Shown here piece by piece: positions 17,059 through 24,225 of a stretch of 33,070 nucleotides of DNA; within the stretch, counting starts at the first letter, position 1; every line of letters starts with the position of its first letter. A program made the position numbers and the translations under genes. A model generated the notes under the pieces. The model worked only from the letters and a program-made list of their open reading frames with translations. It searched no databases and was not told the origin of the DNA. The stretch is from Peterkaempfera griseoplana (lineage in GTDB: Bacteria; Actinomycetota; Actinomycetes; Streptomycetales; Streptomycetaceae), in assembly GCF_001418575.1 (NCBI RefSeq), contig NZ_LIQR01000183.1, positions 1 through 33,070 on the forward strand, written 5' to 3'.

Positions 17059-17687
17059 ATGACGACGAGCTGTTGGCCCGACTGAGGGCCGCGGACCCGG
17101 CACTGACCCCGAGAGCTCCGCTGCCCGACATCAACCGTCTTGTGGAGACTGCCTTGAACACCGACATCACGCCCGGGTCGGACAAGACCGCGACCGGCTT
17201 CACTATTCGCCCTGTGAAGGCCGTCTCAGGACGGGGACGCCGCCGTCTCCTCACACTCACGGCGGCAGCCGGTCTGCTCATGCTCGGAGGCGGCATCGCA
17301 GGAGGAGTCATGGTGAATCGAGACAGCGGTCACACGTCTGCGTCCGCGTCCGGGCCGCTGACGCTCACCGTCGCGGGCGCTGCGGTTCCCGCCAAGTGCG
17401 TGGAACCGACCCCCGACCGGCTGCGCCAGTACCCGACGCTCTTCGAAGGAACGGTCACCTCCGTCAAGGGCTCCTCGGTCTTCTTCCGTGTCGATCACTG
17501 GTTGCACGGTGGCGACTCGGACGCGGTACGGCTCAGCAGCGACGCCGGCGAGCCGGAGACCCTCACGTTCCTGGTCGGAGAGCACTACATCGTGGCCGCC
17601 ACCAAGGACGGCACCGTCCCGCAGTGCGGCGCGAACATGGCCTCGGAGGAAACCAGGAGCAAGTTCCGCAAGGCATACGGAAAGTAA
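17055..17687 (+). CDS. Single-pass membrane protein, probable anti-sigma partner with NTR/TIMP-like outer domain
   Basis: 210 residues. A cytoplasmic N-terminus (1-63: NDDELLARLRAADPAL...) is followed by a membrane helix (about 65-87) and a roughly 120-residue outside domain. That domain starts at KCVEP (Cys115), contains LFEGTVTSVKGSSVFFRV and FLVGEHYIVAA, and has Cys191 in VPQCGANM. The pattern Cys...F.G.V...F.V...G..Y.V......C resembles the bacterial NTR/TIMP-like OB fold, which is my inference. The GTG overlaps the sigma-factor stop (GTGA) and is preceded by GGAG at 7 nt, so translation is coupled. No zinc-finger anti-sigma motif is visible, so the anti-sigma role rests on position and topology only. 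Confidence 0.75.
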   Translation: MNDDELLARLRAADPALTPRAPLPDINRLVETALNTDITPGSDKTATGFTIRPVKAVSGRGRRRLLTLTAAAGLLMLGGGIAGGVMVNRDSGHTSASASGPLTLTVAGAAVPAKCVEPTPDRLRQYPTLFEGTVTSVKGSSVFFRVDHWLHGGDSDAVRLSSDAGEPETLTFLVGEHYIVAATKDGTVPQCGANMASEETRSKFRKAYGK

Positions 17688-17706
17688 CCGCACACCTCAG
17701 CAGTCT

Positions 17707-18195
17707 GTGAGTCAGAACCCGGTCCCCATCCCGCCACCGTTCAGCCAGTACCTGCGGGAGCACAAGGCGCGCCAGGATGCGGACCGAGCTGCTGCCGGCG
17801 ATCTCTGGCAGGACCACGGCGCTGTGTTCGCCCGCCCCGACGGGCAGCCGCTCGATCCCCGGCAGGACTGGGAGGAGTTCAAGGAGCCGCTCGAAGAGGC
17901 GGGGATCAGTGACCGGCGGCTCTACGACGGCAGCCGTCACACCGCCGGAACGATCCTGAACGAGCTGGGGGTGGACATGGTGACCACCCTGGAGATCCTC
18001 CGGCACACCCAGATCGGCCAGACCAAGCGGTACGTGAAGGGCCGCTCGGAGCTGTCCCGCGACGCCATGCGCCGCATGGGGGACGCCTTCCTGCCTCAGC
18101 TCCGTCCGCAGGGCTCTCCGCCCGCAATTGAGACCACAACTGAGACCACGAGCAGCCGCGCGGCCCGCGCACGGCGTCGCCGACGCGTCCAGTGA
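17707..18195 (+). pseudogene. Truncated tyrosine integrase (pSAM2/AICE type), C-terminal fragment
   Basis: About 162 residues remain of a family usually near 380-400. The visible part starts in the catalytic domain (FSQYLREHKARQDADRAAAG, then LWQDHGAVFA), continues through box II (LYDGSRHTAGTILNE, with the catalytic Arg and His), EILRHTQIGQTKRYVKG (HxxR-type His position and nucleophile Tyr) and ends RRRRRVQ. The N-terminal arm/core-binding domains and the first catalytic Arg are absent. Box II has one extra residue compared with the usual LHDARHTAATLL, and LGH has become LRH, further signs of decay. The fragment follows the preceding gene after only 19 bp with no convincing start. It ends 46 bp from the tRNA-Thr 3' end, where int normally sits. 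Confidence 0.85.
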
Positions 18196-18252
18196 TGACA
18201 AAAGCCCAGGTCAGCGTAATCGCTGACCTGGGCTTTCACTGAGCCGCCTAAG
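18163..18252 (+). repeat. Right copy of the att-like repeat, reaching into tRNA-Thr
   Basis: Matches 16202-16290 with about nine differences, including one extra base in the hairpin loop (TAAT against CAT). It covers the integrase stop codon, the tRNA terminator and the first 11 bases of the tRNA 3' end. Similarity stops inside the acceptor/T-arm boundary. Confidence 0.8.
18201..18236 (-). terminator. Strong terminator of tRNA-Thr
   Basis: A perfect 16-bp stem pairs 18201-18216 with 18221-18236 (loop TAAT), 6 bp beyond the tRNA 3' end. On the minus strand it ends GGGCTTTTGTC, so it is a classical Rho-independent terminator for the tRNA. It can also stop readthrough from the integrase remnant on the plus strand. 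Confidence 0.9.
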
Positions 18253-18315
18253 GGAATCGAACCCTTGACCTACGCATTACGAGTGCGTCGCTCTGGCCGA
18301 CTGAGCTAAGGCGGC
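18242..18315 (-). tRNA. tRNA-Thr (anticodon CGT)
   Basis: 74 nt. The acceptor stem GCCGCCT/AGGCGGC is perfect, with discriminator U. D-stem GCTC/GAGC, anticodon stem ACGCA/TGCGT around loop CTCGTAA with anticodon CGT, and T-arm AAGGG-TTCGATT-CCCTT are all intact. CCA is not encoded. tRNA 3' ends are common integration targets, and the element remnant to the left ends here. Upstream on the minus strand TAGACT (18368-18373) could be a -10 element, giving a leader of about 50 nt that contains a 9-bp inverted repeat (18318-18326 with 18350-18358). Confidence 0.97.
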
Positions 18316-18714
18316 AGTGCCAGTGCCGTTCGCCACGGGGACGAGCATCGCACTGGCAACGAGCCACAGTCTACACAGTTCCGAAGGGTGGCCAGGACCT
18401 CGCCAGGGGACACCGGCCGGGCGCGGCCGGGTGGGCTTCCCGGGCCCCGCGCGGCCGCCTCCGCCGCCCTGCGGGGGAGGCGTCCCTCCGGCTTTCCGGC
18501 CGCCCTTCAGCGCAGCCGGAGATCCGGCGCGGCACCACCGTCACCCGCCCGCGCAGCCACCGGGAGCCCCGCCACCTGCACGGACGGGGCGCTCCCGGGT
18601 CACATCGCCGGATCAGCGACGGGCGGGGCGGTACGGGGAGGATCCGGCACAAGCAGCGCACAAGGTCCCGGCCCGACACTGCCCCGCAGACCGCACTCCT
18701 CGGAAAGGGACATC
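18316..18714. other. Intergenic region between tRNA-Thr and the DoxX-like gene
   Basis: 399 bp shared by divergent genes. It holds the tRNA leader/promoter on the left and presumably the DoxX-like promoter on the right. No open frame here has a ribosome site and conserved look, and apart from the tRNA leader inverted repeat I see no structure. Confidence 0.5.
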
Positions 18715-19188
18715 ATGGCCAACTCCAGATTCGGACCGCAGCTGCTCTCGGTCTACCGCGTGATCATCGGAGGGCTCTTCCTCTGCCACGGCGCAGCCGC
18801 GCTCTTCGGTGTGCTCGGCGGCAGCATGGGCACCGGCAAGGCCGTCGAGGTCGCCGTCTGGCCCGGTTGGTGGGCCGCTCTCATCCAGTTCGTCGTCGGT
18901 GTCCTCGTCGTCCTCGGCCTCGGCACCCGCCCGGCCGCCCTGCTCGGCTCCGGCTCCATGGCGTACGCGTACTTCACCGTGCACCAGGAGCACTCGCTGC
19001 TGCCCATCCAGAACGGCGGGGAGCTCTCCGTGCTGTTCTGCTGGACCCTGCTGCTCCTCGCCGTCACCGGCCCCGGCACCTTCGCCGTCGACACCCTGCT
19101 GTCCCGCAGCCGCGCCCGGCGGGTCGCGCCGGTGACCGCGGTGCGTCTGCCCGCAGCGGCGGCCGGGGTGCCGGTGGCCGCCGAGTAG
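18715..19188 (+). CDS. DoxX-like small integral membrane protein
   Basis: 157 residues with four membrane segments (about 10-32 SVYRVIIGGLFLCHGAAALF; 51-70; 75-93; 103-125 VLFCWTLLLLAVTGPGTFAVD). RVIIGGLFLCHGAAALFG near the N-terminus, the GLGTRPAALLGSG turn and a PIQNGGELSVLFC segment are typical of the DoxX/SURF4-type family. Members are poorly understood; some affect membrane-linked redox balance, and no function should be assigned here. The ATG follows GGAAAGGGA at 4-5 nt. The gene is monocistronic with its own terminator. Confidence 0.88.
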   Translation: MANSRFGPQLLSVYRVIIGGLFLCHGAAALFGVLGGSMGTGKAVEVAVWPGWWAALIQFVVGVLVVLGLGTRPAALLGSGSMAYAYFTVHQEHSLLPIQNGGELSVLFCWTLLLLAVTGPGTFAVDTLLSRSRARRVAPVTAVRLPAAAAGVPVAAE

Positions 19189-19245
19189 GGCCCCCGCTGC
19201 CCACGCAGGCGGGCCGGACCCGCGCCCTTCCAGGGCACACGATGC

Positions 19246-19277
19246 GCAGACGGCCCCTCGACCCGGGGGCCGTCTGC
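19246..19277 (+). terminator. Terminator after the DoxX-like gene
   Basis: A perfect 12-bp stem pairs 19246-19257 with 19266-19277 around an 8-nt loop, 57 bp after the stop codon. No T-tract. Confidence 0.8.
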
Positions 19278-19616
19278 CTGTCCGGCTCGGAGCACTCGTA
19301 CAGCTGGAGAACGCCATCCGGCAGGGCGCCGGAAGGAGCCATGGGCGGGGCGGTGGGGAAGGCCGATGCCGCGCCCTCCGAGCGGCTCGCTGCGATGTGG
19401 ATGCCCCTTGCCCGCCCTCGCCGCCGCGGGTCTGCACATGGTGGTGTGCTGTGCACTGTGCACGGTCACCTGTACGCATTGCTGAGCTGCACTGTCGATG
19501 GGGAGTCGAACCCCTGCGCTGCTCCTCGCGCACCAGGTGTGGGCCGGAATGACCGCCGGCCCGCGGTGTGTGCACGCCTCCGCGACGACTACCTGCTCCA
19601 CATCGTTCCGCCCGGC
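19278..19616. other. Intergenic region between convergent genes
   Basis: 339 bp. A T-arm-like sequence on the minus strand (bases 19499-19514, GGGGTTCGACTCCCC) is present, but no acceptor stem, D-arm or anticodon arm can be built around it. No credible gene or clear terminator for the minus-strand neighbour is visible. Confidence 0.4.
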
Positions 19617-20090
19617 TCAGTCCAGGAGGTCGACCTCCCAGTTCGTCCGCTGGATCCGCATGTCGGTCTCACGGATCTCCCGCGCAAGGACGTCGGCCTG
19701 GGCCCGCAGCTCCGCGACAGGCAGTGCGGAGAGGATCTTCAGTTCGGACCTCAGCTGCCGGACCGTCCCCCGCTGGTCCCTGCCTGAGGCAGCGTCCGCC
19801 GCCGCCGTGATCACCGCATGGCGCAGCCGCAGCACGTCCCTGCGCGCAAGCGCGTCGGTGAGGGTGCCGCCCTCCGTCATCAGCGCCGCCGCGTTGGTCC
19901 GGTTGATCCGGCGGATCAGCGACTCGAGGTCGTCGAGCACCGCGGCGGCCTCCGCCAGCAGGGCCCCGGCATCCTCCGCGGGCGTCTCCCCCTCCTGGTA
20001 CCGGGCGCTGCCGACGACGCGCGCACGCAGCTGTTCCACCCGTCGTGTGGCGTCCGCACGCTGCGCGAGCGCCTCCGCAAGTTTCACCAT
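19617..20090 (-). CDS. DIP1984-family protein, function unknown
   Basis: 157 residues, cytoplasmic and mostly helical. The N-terminus MVKLAEALAQRADATRRVEQ and the middle LIRRINRTNAAALM, followed by DALARRDVLRLRHAVI, are typical of the DIP1984 (DUF6847-like) family, sometimes annotated as septicolysin-related without evidence. Heptad spacing suggests a coiled-coil bundle and oligomer. The ATG at 20088-20090 follows GGGAGGG at about 4 nt. No partner gene is evident. Confidence 0.82.
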   Translation of the reverse strand: MVKLAEALAQRADATRRVEQLRARVVGSARYQEGETPAEDAGALLAEAAAVLDDLESLIRRINRTNAAALMTEGGTLTDALARRDVLRLRHAVITAAADAASGRDQRGTVRQLRSELKILSALPVAELRAQADVLAREIRETDMRIQRTNWEVDLLD

Positions 20091-20200
20091 CAGGCCCTCC
20101 CGCTGTGAGTCCCGGACAGTATGCGGACCTTCCCGTCCCGGCTGCATCCGGATTTCCGGGGGCGTGTGCAGCACTCAGGACGGTGCCTGGTCGACCGGGG

Positions 20201-20977
20201 TCAGACCCCCGTGGAGATCATGAGCTTCACCGCGAAGCCGCCGAAGAGCACGGCCACGCCTCCCGTCAGCCCCGCGGAGAGGCGCCGCCGGCGGCGGAAG
20301 GCGTTCGCCAGGGCGGTCCCGGTGAGGATGAGGGTCGAGAGGTAGAGCACGCTGAAGGTCTGCAGGATGCCGCCCAGCAGGGCGAAGGACAGGGCGGGCT
20401 TCCCGTACGAGGGATCCACGAACTGCGTGAAGAAGCTCAACAGAAACAAGATCGCTTTGGGGTTCAGCAGGCTGACGATCAGGGCCCGGCGGAAGGGGCG
20501 TTCCTGCTTCTCCCCCATGTCGGAGCCCTCCGCGGTCTGCTGCGCGCGGGCGGCCCGGCCCGACAGGGGAACATACGAACGCAGCTTGACCAGGCTGACG
20601 GCCAGGGCCCGGCGCAAGGGCCGCTCGGAGGCGGCGGGCCCCGGGGCGGCGGGGGCGGGCGCGGTGGCGCGGTGCTCGCGCCACAGGGCGCGGGCCGAGC
20701 GGAGCATGCCGATGCCGATCCAGACCAGGTAGGCGGCGCCTCCGTAGCGGACCACGTCGAAGACCAGCGGGTTGGCCCTGAGCAGGGAGGCGACCCCGGC
20801 GGACGCCAGGACGATCAGGGTGGTGTCGCCGGCGAAGACCCCCAGCGCGGCGCGGTAGCCGGTGCGTATGCCCCGGCGGGCGGCCACGGAGAGCACATAG
20901 AGGGAGTTCGGCCCCGGCAGGAGCACGATGATCAGTGCCCCGAGGGTGTAGGTGGCCAGTTCGGGGACTCCCAGCAC
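20201..20977 (-). CDS. LysE/LeuE-type amino-acid exporter with internal duplication
   Basis: 258 residues with about six membrane helices. The N-terminal LIIVLLPGPNSLYVLSVAARRG is the LysE/RhtB hallmark, and the second half has the expected NPKAILFLLSFFTQFVDP, closest to leucine exporters (LeuE). Family members expel amino acids by proton exchange. The cytoplasmic loop before that segment contains a degraded copy of its own leading sequence: ERPLRRALAVSLVKLRS against ERPFRRALIVSLLNPKA, 41 residues apart. The GTG at 20975-20977 follows AGGAAAG. A stable hairpin lies directly upstream (21004-21049). Confidence 0.9.
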   Translation of the reverse strand: MLGVPELATYTLGALIIVLLPGPNSLYVLSVAARRGIRTGYRAALGVFAGDTTLIVLASAGVASLLRANPLVFDVVRYGGAAYLVWIGIGMLRSARALWREHRATAPAPAAPGPAASERPLRRALAVSLVKLRSYVPLSGRAARAQQTAEGSDMGEKQERPFRRALIVSLLNPKAILFLLSFFTQFVDPSYGKPALSFALLGGILQTFSVLYLSTLILTGTALANAFRRRRRLSAGLTGGVAVLFGGFAVKLMISTGV

Positions 20978-21003
20978 AGCACTTTCCTTACTGCTCGGAC
21001 ATA

Positions 21004-21049
21004 CGGGCGGCCAGGAAAGTGTGCCATTGCCACACATCCTGGCCGCCCG
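21004..21049 (-). terminator. Long hairpin between the hydrolase stop and the exporter start
   Basis: A perfect 12-bp outer stem (21004-21015 with 21038-21049), a small internal loop and an inner GTGTG/CACAC stem. It lies 55 bp after the stop of the upstream minus-strand hydrolase and 27 bp before the exporter start. It most likely terminates the hydrolase transcript; being so close to the exporter it could also act as a leader structure. Confidence 0.75.
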
Positions 21050-21104
21050 CCGAGCCGTTCGGGGTCGCCGCCCGGGTCTCCTGGTTCAGTCCGGCTCTCC
21101 TCGT

Positions 21105-22724
21105 TCAGGAGGAGCAGACCTTCCCGTTGCCGGGCGCCTGGCCCTCCAGCAGATAGGTGTTGACCGCCGTGTCGATGCAGTCGCTGCGGCCGCCGTACGC
21201 GGTGTGACCGTCGCCCTCGAAGGTGAGCAGCCGGCCGGAGGAGAGCTGGGCCGCCAGCGCCCTGGCCCACACATAGGGGGTGGCCGGGTCCCGGGTGGTG
21301 CCGACGACGACGATGGGCGGGGCCCCGGCGGCGGCGATGGTGTGCGGGCCTCCGGTGGGCCGCACCGGCCAGTAGGCGCAGGCCAGGGACATCCACGCCA
21401 TGGCCCGCCCGAAGTGCGGGGAGGTCCGTACGAACTGCGCCACCGCGGCCTGGACCTGGTCGGGGCTGCTGAACGGTGCGGGGCTGTCCAGGCAGTTGAC
21501 GGCCTCGTTGGCGAACATCAGGTTGCCGTAGCTGCCGTTGCTGCGGCGGTCGTAGTACGAGTCCGAGAGGGCCAGCAGTCCGGCGCCCTTGCCCTGCTGG
21601 GCGTCCTTGAGCGCGGTGCGGAGCTGGGGCCAGAGGAAGTCGGCGTACATGGCCTGGATGACGCCGGTGGTGGCCAGCGCCTCGGTGAGGCGGCGGCTGC
21701 TCCCGGTGGCCAGGGGGGTGCGGTCGATCGAGCGGAAGAGGGCGTCGAGGCGGGTGCCCACCTCGGCCGGGCTGCGGCCCAGCGGGCAGTCGCTCCTGGA
21801 GGCGCAGTCCTTGGCGAAGGCGGACCAGGCGACCTCGAAACCGGCTGCCTGGCCGAGGGCGGCCTGCCGGGCGTCGAGGGACGGGTCCAGGGCGCCGTCG
21901 AGCACCATCCGGCCGACCCGCCCGGGGAACAGCCCGGCGTAGGCGGCGCCGAGGTAGGTGCCGTAGGACTTGCCGACGTAGGTCAGCTTGGCGTCGCCCA
22001 GCAGGGCGCGCAGCACGTCCATGTCGCGGGCCGCCGCGATGGTGTCCACATGCGGCAGGAGGCTGCGGGACCGCTGCTCGCAGCCGGCGGCGAACTCCCG
22101 CATCTCCTTGACCAGGGCGGCCTTCTCGGCGGCGTCGTCCGGGGTGACGTCGGCGGCGGCGAAGGCGTCCATCCGGGGCCCGCTCAGGCACTGCACCGGA
22201 TCGCTGCGGCCGACGCCCCGGGGGTCGAAGCCGACCAGGTCGTACGTGGCGCGCAGCGGCGGCGCGTAGCTGGCCGTCACGTTCTCCAGGTAGGTGATGC
22301 CGGAGCCGCCGGGTCCGCCGGGGTTGAGCACCAGCGAGCCGGTCCGGGGCCCGGGGCCGGTGGCCTTCTTGCGGGCGGCGGCCAGGGTGAGATCGCCGTG
22401 TCCGGGGTGGGCGTAGTCCAGCGGCACCTTGAAGGTGGCGCACTCGAAGGAGCCGTCGCAGGCCCGCCAGTCGAGCTTCTGCCGGTAGTAGGAGGCCAGC
22501 GCGGCCGGGATCGCGGCGGGCAGCGGCTGCAGCGCGGTGCGGGCGGATCCGCCGGTGGCCGCGTCACCACCGGTGGTCCCGGGTGCCGGGGCGGTGTGCG
22601 AGCTGGTGGACGCCGGTTGGGAGCCGCCGGAGGAGCAGGCGCTGAGCAGCAGCCCGCAGACGGCCAGCAGTGCGGCCCCGCCTCGCCGCGGCCACGCCCC
22701 GAGCCCGTTGTTCGCCCTGCTCAT
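21105..22724 (-). CDS. Exported alpha/beta-hydrolase lipoprotein (tripeptidyl-aminopeptidase-like)
   Basis: 539 residues. A lipoprotein signal ends in LLLSAC with Cys30; a Ser/Thr/Gly-rich spacer follows. The hydrolase core has the oxyanion-hole strand LVLNPGGPGGSG (132-142), FDPRGVGRSDP, the nucleophile elbow GKSYGT with Ser253, the acid strand VVVGTTRDPATPY and the catalytic His in EGDGHTAYG. Six or more Cys after the signal fit an extracellular, disulfide-bonded enzyme. This architecture is that of the Streptomyces secreted tripeptidyl aminopeptidase / proline-iminopeptidase-like family (SlpD/E type), which trims N-terminal peptides outside the cell. The ATG was chosen at the start of the signal sequence. 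It is transcribed in the same direction as the esterase-like gene 197 bp upstream. Confidence 0.92.
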   Translation of the reverse strand: MSRANNGLGAWPRRGGAALLAVCGLLLSACSSGGSQPASTSSHTAPAPGTTGGDAATGGSARTALQPLPAAIPAALASYYRQKLDWRACDGSFECATFKVPLDYAHPGHGDLTLAAARKKATGPGPRTGSLVLNPGGPGGSGITYLENVTASYAPPLRATYDLVGFDPRGVGRSDPVQCLSGPRMDAFAAADVTPDDAAEKAALVKEMREFAAGCEQRSRSLLPHVDTIAAARDMDVLRALLGDAKLTYVGKSYGTYLGAAYAGLFPGRVGRMVLDGALDPSLDARQAALGQAAGFEVAWSAFAKDCASRSDCPLGRSPAEVGTRLDALFRSIDRTPLATGSSRRLTEALATTGVIQAMYADFLWPQLRTALKDAQQGKGAGLLALSDSYYDRRSNGSYGNLMFANEAVNCLDSPAPFSSPDQVQAAVAQFVRTSPHFGRAMAWMSLACAYWPVRPTGGPHTIAAAGAPPIVVVGTTRDPATPYVWARALAAQLSSGRLLTFEGDGHTAYGGRSDCIDTAVNTYLLEGQAPGNGKVCSS

Positions 22725-22921
22725 CGCACCGTTCCTTCGTCTTGGCGGTCGGCCTGTTGCAGAGCGTAGTCGTCCCGGGGGCGGTCCGGGCCCGACGCAT
22801 GCCCGGGGCGTGTCGGAGTGCCGGGGCGCGGACGGCGCCCCGCGGGTCCCCGGCGACGGTCACCGGGGCGGGTCGCGGGGCCGCCCCGGACGGGGTTGCC
22901 CGGGCGGTCGGGCGTGGCCTG

Positions 22922-24028
22922 TCAGGCGTGGGCGGACGCGCCCGGGGCCGGAGTGCCGAGGGACTTGGCGAGATACCGCACGGCCATCCTGACCAGCAGG
23001 ATCCGCTCCTGCTCGACGGCGGCGTCCCGGACGGTCTCGGAGGTCGCCACGACCACGCGGGCGGCCCGGCCGTCCCCGGACGCCAGTGCGTCGCGCAGCC
23101 GGCCGACCTCCTCGCGTCCGGTCAGGTCACGCCGGGTCGCGGCCAGCAGCAGCCGGGAGTCCGGCAGTCCGGCGGCCCCGTCGGCGGCTGCGCGGACCAG
23201 CGCCTCACTGTCGTACCGGCCGGACAGGGCGGCCCCGGCGCCGTACAGGTCGGGCCTGGTCAGCGCGGCCGCTGCGGCGCAGGGCGCGGCGTCGCCGATG
23301 CCGAGCGTCTCCCAGCCGCGCGGGCCGGGGGGCAGGGTGCGGAAGCCGGCAGCGACGGCGGCCCGCACCGCGGTGTCGTCGGGGACGGCCCCGGGGGCTG
23401 CGGTCAGCAACTCGCAGGGGTGCTCGGTGCCCGCGGGCGCCTGCGGGGCAACGACCACGAACGGGCCGGCGCCCTGCTGGGTGGCGGCGCTGGTGAAGCC
23501 GTCGAAGACATAGGGGGCCGCCACGTCGGCGGTGCTCCCCGGGCTGCCGGTCTGCAGCACCACCACCGGGAAGCCGGTCCGGGTGTCCTCCGCGTACTGC
23601 GGGGGCAGCCAGACCCGGACGACGCGCCGGCTGCCGTCCGCGGCGCCGACTGTGCCCTGGAGCAGCCGGCCGCCGGCGGGGTGGCCGATGGTGGCGAAGG
23701 CCGGGGTTGCGGTCGCCGGGTCCCCGGTCGCCGGGGTGCGGTCGCCGGGGCGGCCGGCCACGGCGGCTGCGGCGGCGGCCGGCGGACCCCCGGTGCTGAA
23801 GCGCAGACGGTTGCTGGCGCCGGTGCCGAGCGCCAGCAGCAGCACGAGTGCGCAGAGCCCGGCGGCGACCGAGCCGGCTCCGAGCAGCCGGGTGACGCGG
23901 CGGTCGCCGGCCAGTCCGTAGGCCTCGGCGGCCCTCCGCTCCCGCTTGTGGTCGGCGGCGGCGCGAGCGAGCCGTACCGACGCGACGACGGCGGCGACAA
24001 GCAGCAGGACGAGGATCGAGCGGACCAT
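22922..24028 (-). CDS. Membrane-anchored esterase-like alpha/beta-hydrolase, probably catalytically dead
   Basis: 368 residues. Two N-terminal membrane helices (about 4-21 and 50-70), a Pro/Ala/Thr-rich linker, then an esterase-D-type fold: VVRVWLPPQYAEDTRTGFPV, VVVLQTGSPGS, FVVVAPQAP, and AALTRPDLYGAGAALSGRYD after the elbow. Where active relatives have a G-x-S-x-G elbow, this protein has LGIGDAAPC (242-250), so the nucleophile Ser is replaced by Gly245. No His is seen near the C-terminus at the usual catalytic position. The fold may have been kept for binding. The ATG at 24026-24028 follows a perfect GGAGGT at 6 nt. Confidence 0.8.
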   Translation of the reverse strand: MVRSILVLLLVAAVVASVRLARAAADHKRERRAAEAYGLAGDRRVTRLLGAGSVAAGLCALVLLLALGTGASNRLRFSTGGPPAAAAAAVAGRPGDRTPATGDPATATPAFATIGHPAGGRLLQGTVGAADGSRRVVRVWLPPQYAEDTRTGFPVVVLQTGSPGSTADVAAPYVFDGFTSAATQQGAGPFVVVAPQAPAGTEHPCELLTAAPGAVPDDTAVRAAVAAGFRTLPPGPRGWETLGIGDAAPCAAAAALTRPDLYGAGAALSGRYDSEALVRAAADGAAGLPDSRLLLAATRRDLTGREEVGRLRDALASGDGRAARVVVATSETVRDAAVEQERILLVRMAVRYLAKSLGTPAPGASAHA

Positions 24029-24127
24029 CAGATCACCTCCGGGGCGGAGCCGCACCTCGCGGTCCGCGGCCACCGCGGCGAGGCGCGTCGGCTCCCCACC
24101 CTGCAAGAGCACCCGGAGGTGTTCAGG

Positions 24128-24168
24128 GAGCAATTCGGGCAAATCGCTCGTATCACTCGGACGAGTGA
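24128..24168. promoter_or_regulatory. Two adjacent palindromes upstream of the esterase-like gene
   Basis: TCACTCG and CGAGTGA (24153-24159, 24162-24168) form a perfect palindrome with a 2-bp centre. Just beside it, 24128-24149 is an imperfect palindrome with outer half-sites GAGCAATT and AAATCGCTC. They lie 100-140 bp upstream of the minus-strand esterase-like gene and 58 bp beyond the holB stop. The arrangement suggests cooperative repressor binding; the protein is unknown. Confidence 0.45.
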
Positions 24169-24225
24169 ACAGTGCGGACCGCCTTACGGCCCTGCCGGCT
24201 GCCCGGACGGCGGTACGGGCCGACC

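Larger units (their letters stand above)
16203..18242. mobile_element. Decayed integrative-element remnant at tRNA-Thr
   Basis: Two near-identical repeats flank the segment, the right one abuts the 3' end of tRNA-Thr, and a truncated pSAM2-type integrase lies inside against the tRNA. This is the usual position of int in actinomycete integrative elements (AICEs). No replication (rep), transfer (traSA-type) or excisionase gene is present, so the element cannot move by itself. The remaining cargo is a sigma factor and its membrane partner. The repeats include more than a core att site, so serial integration of two related elements followed by deletion is more likely than one clean insertion. The boundaries are inferred. 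Confidence 0.55.

Noticed and set aside
19490-19580. Complete tRNA gene around the T-arm-like sequence
   Set aside because: No complementary acceptor strands, D-arm or anticodon arm can be placed.
22725-22921. Terminator between the two alpha/beta-hydrolase genes
   Set aside because: Several short imperfect G/C stems are possible but none is clearly better than the background.
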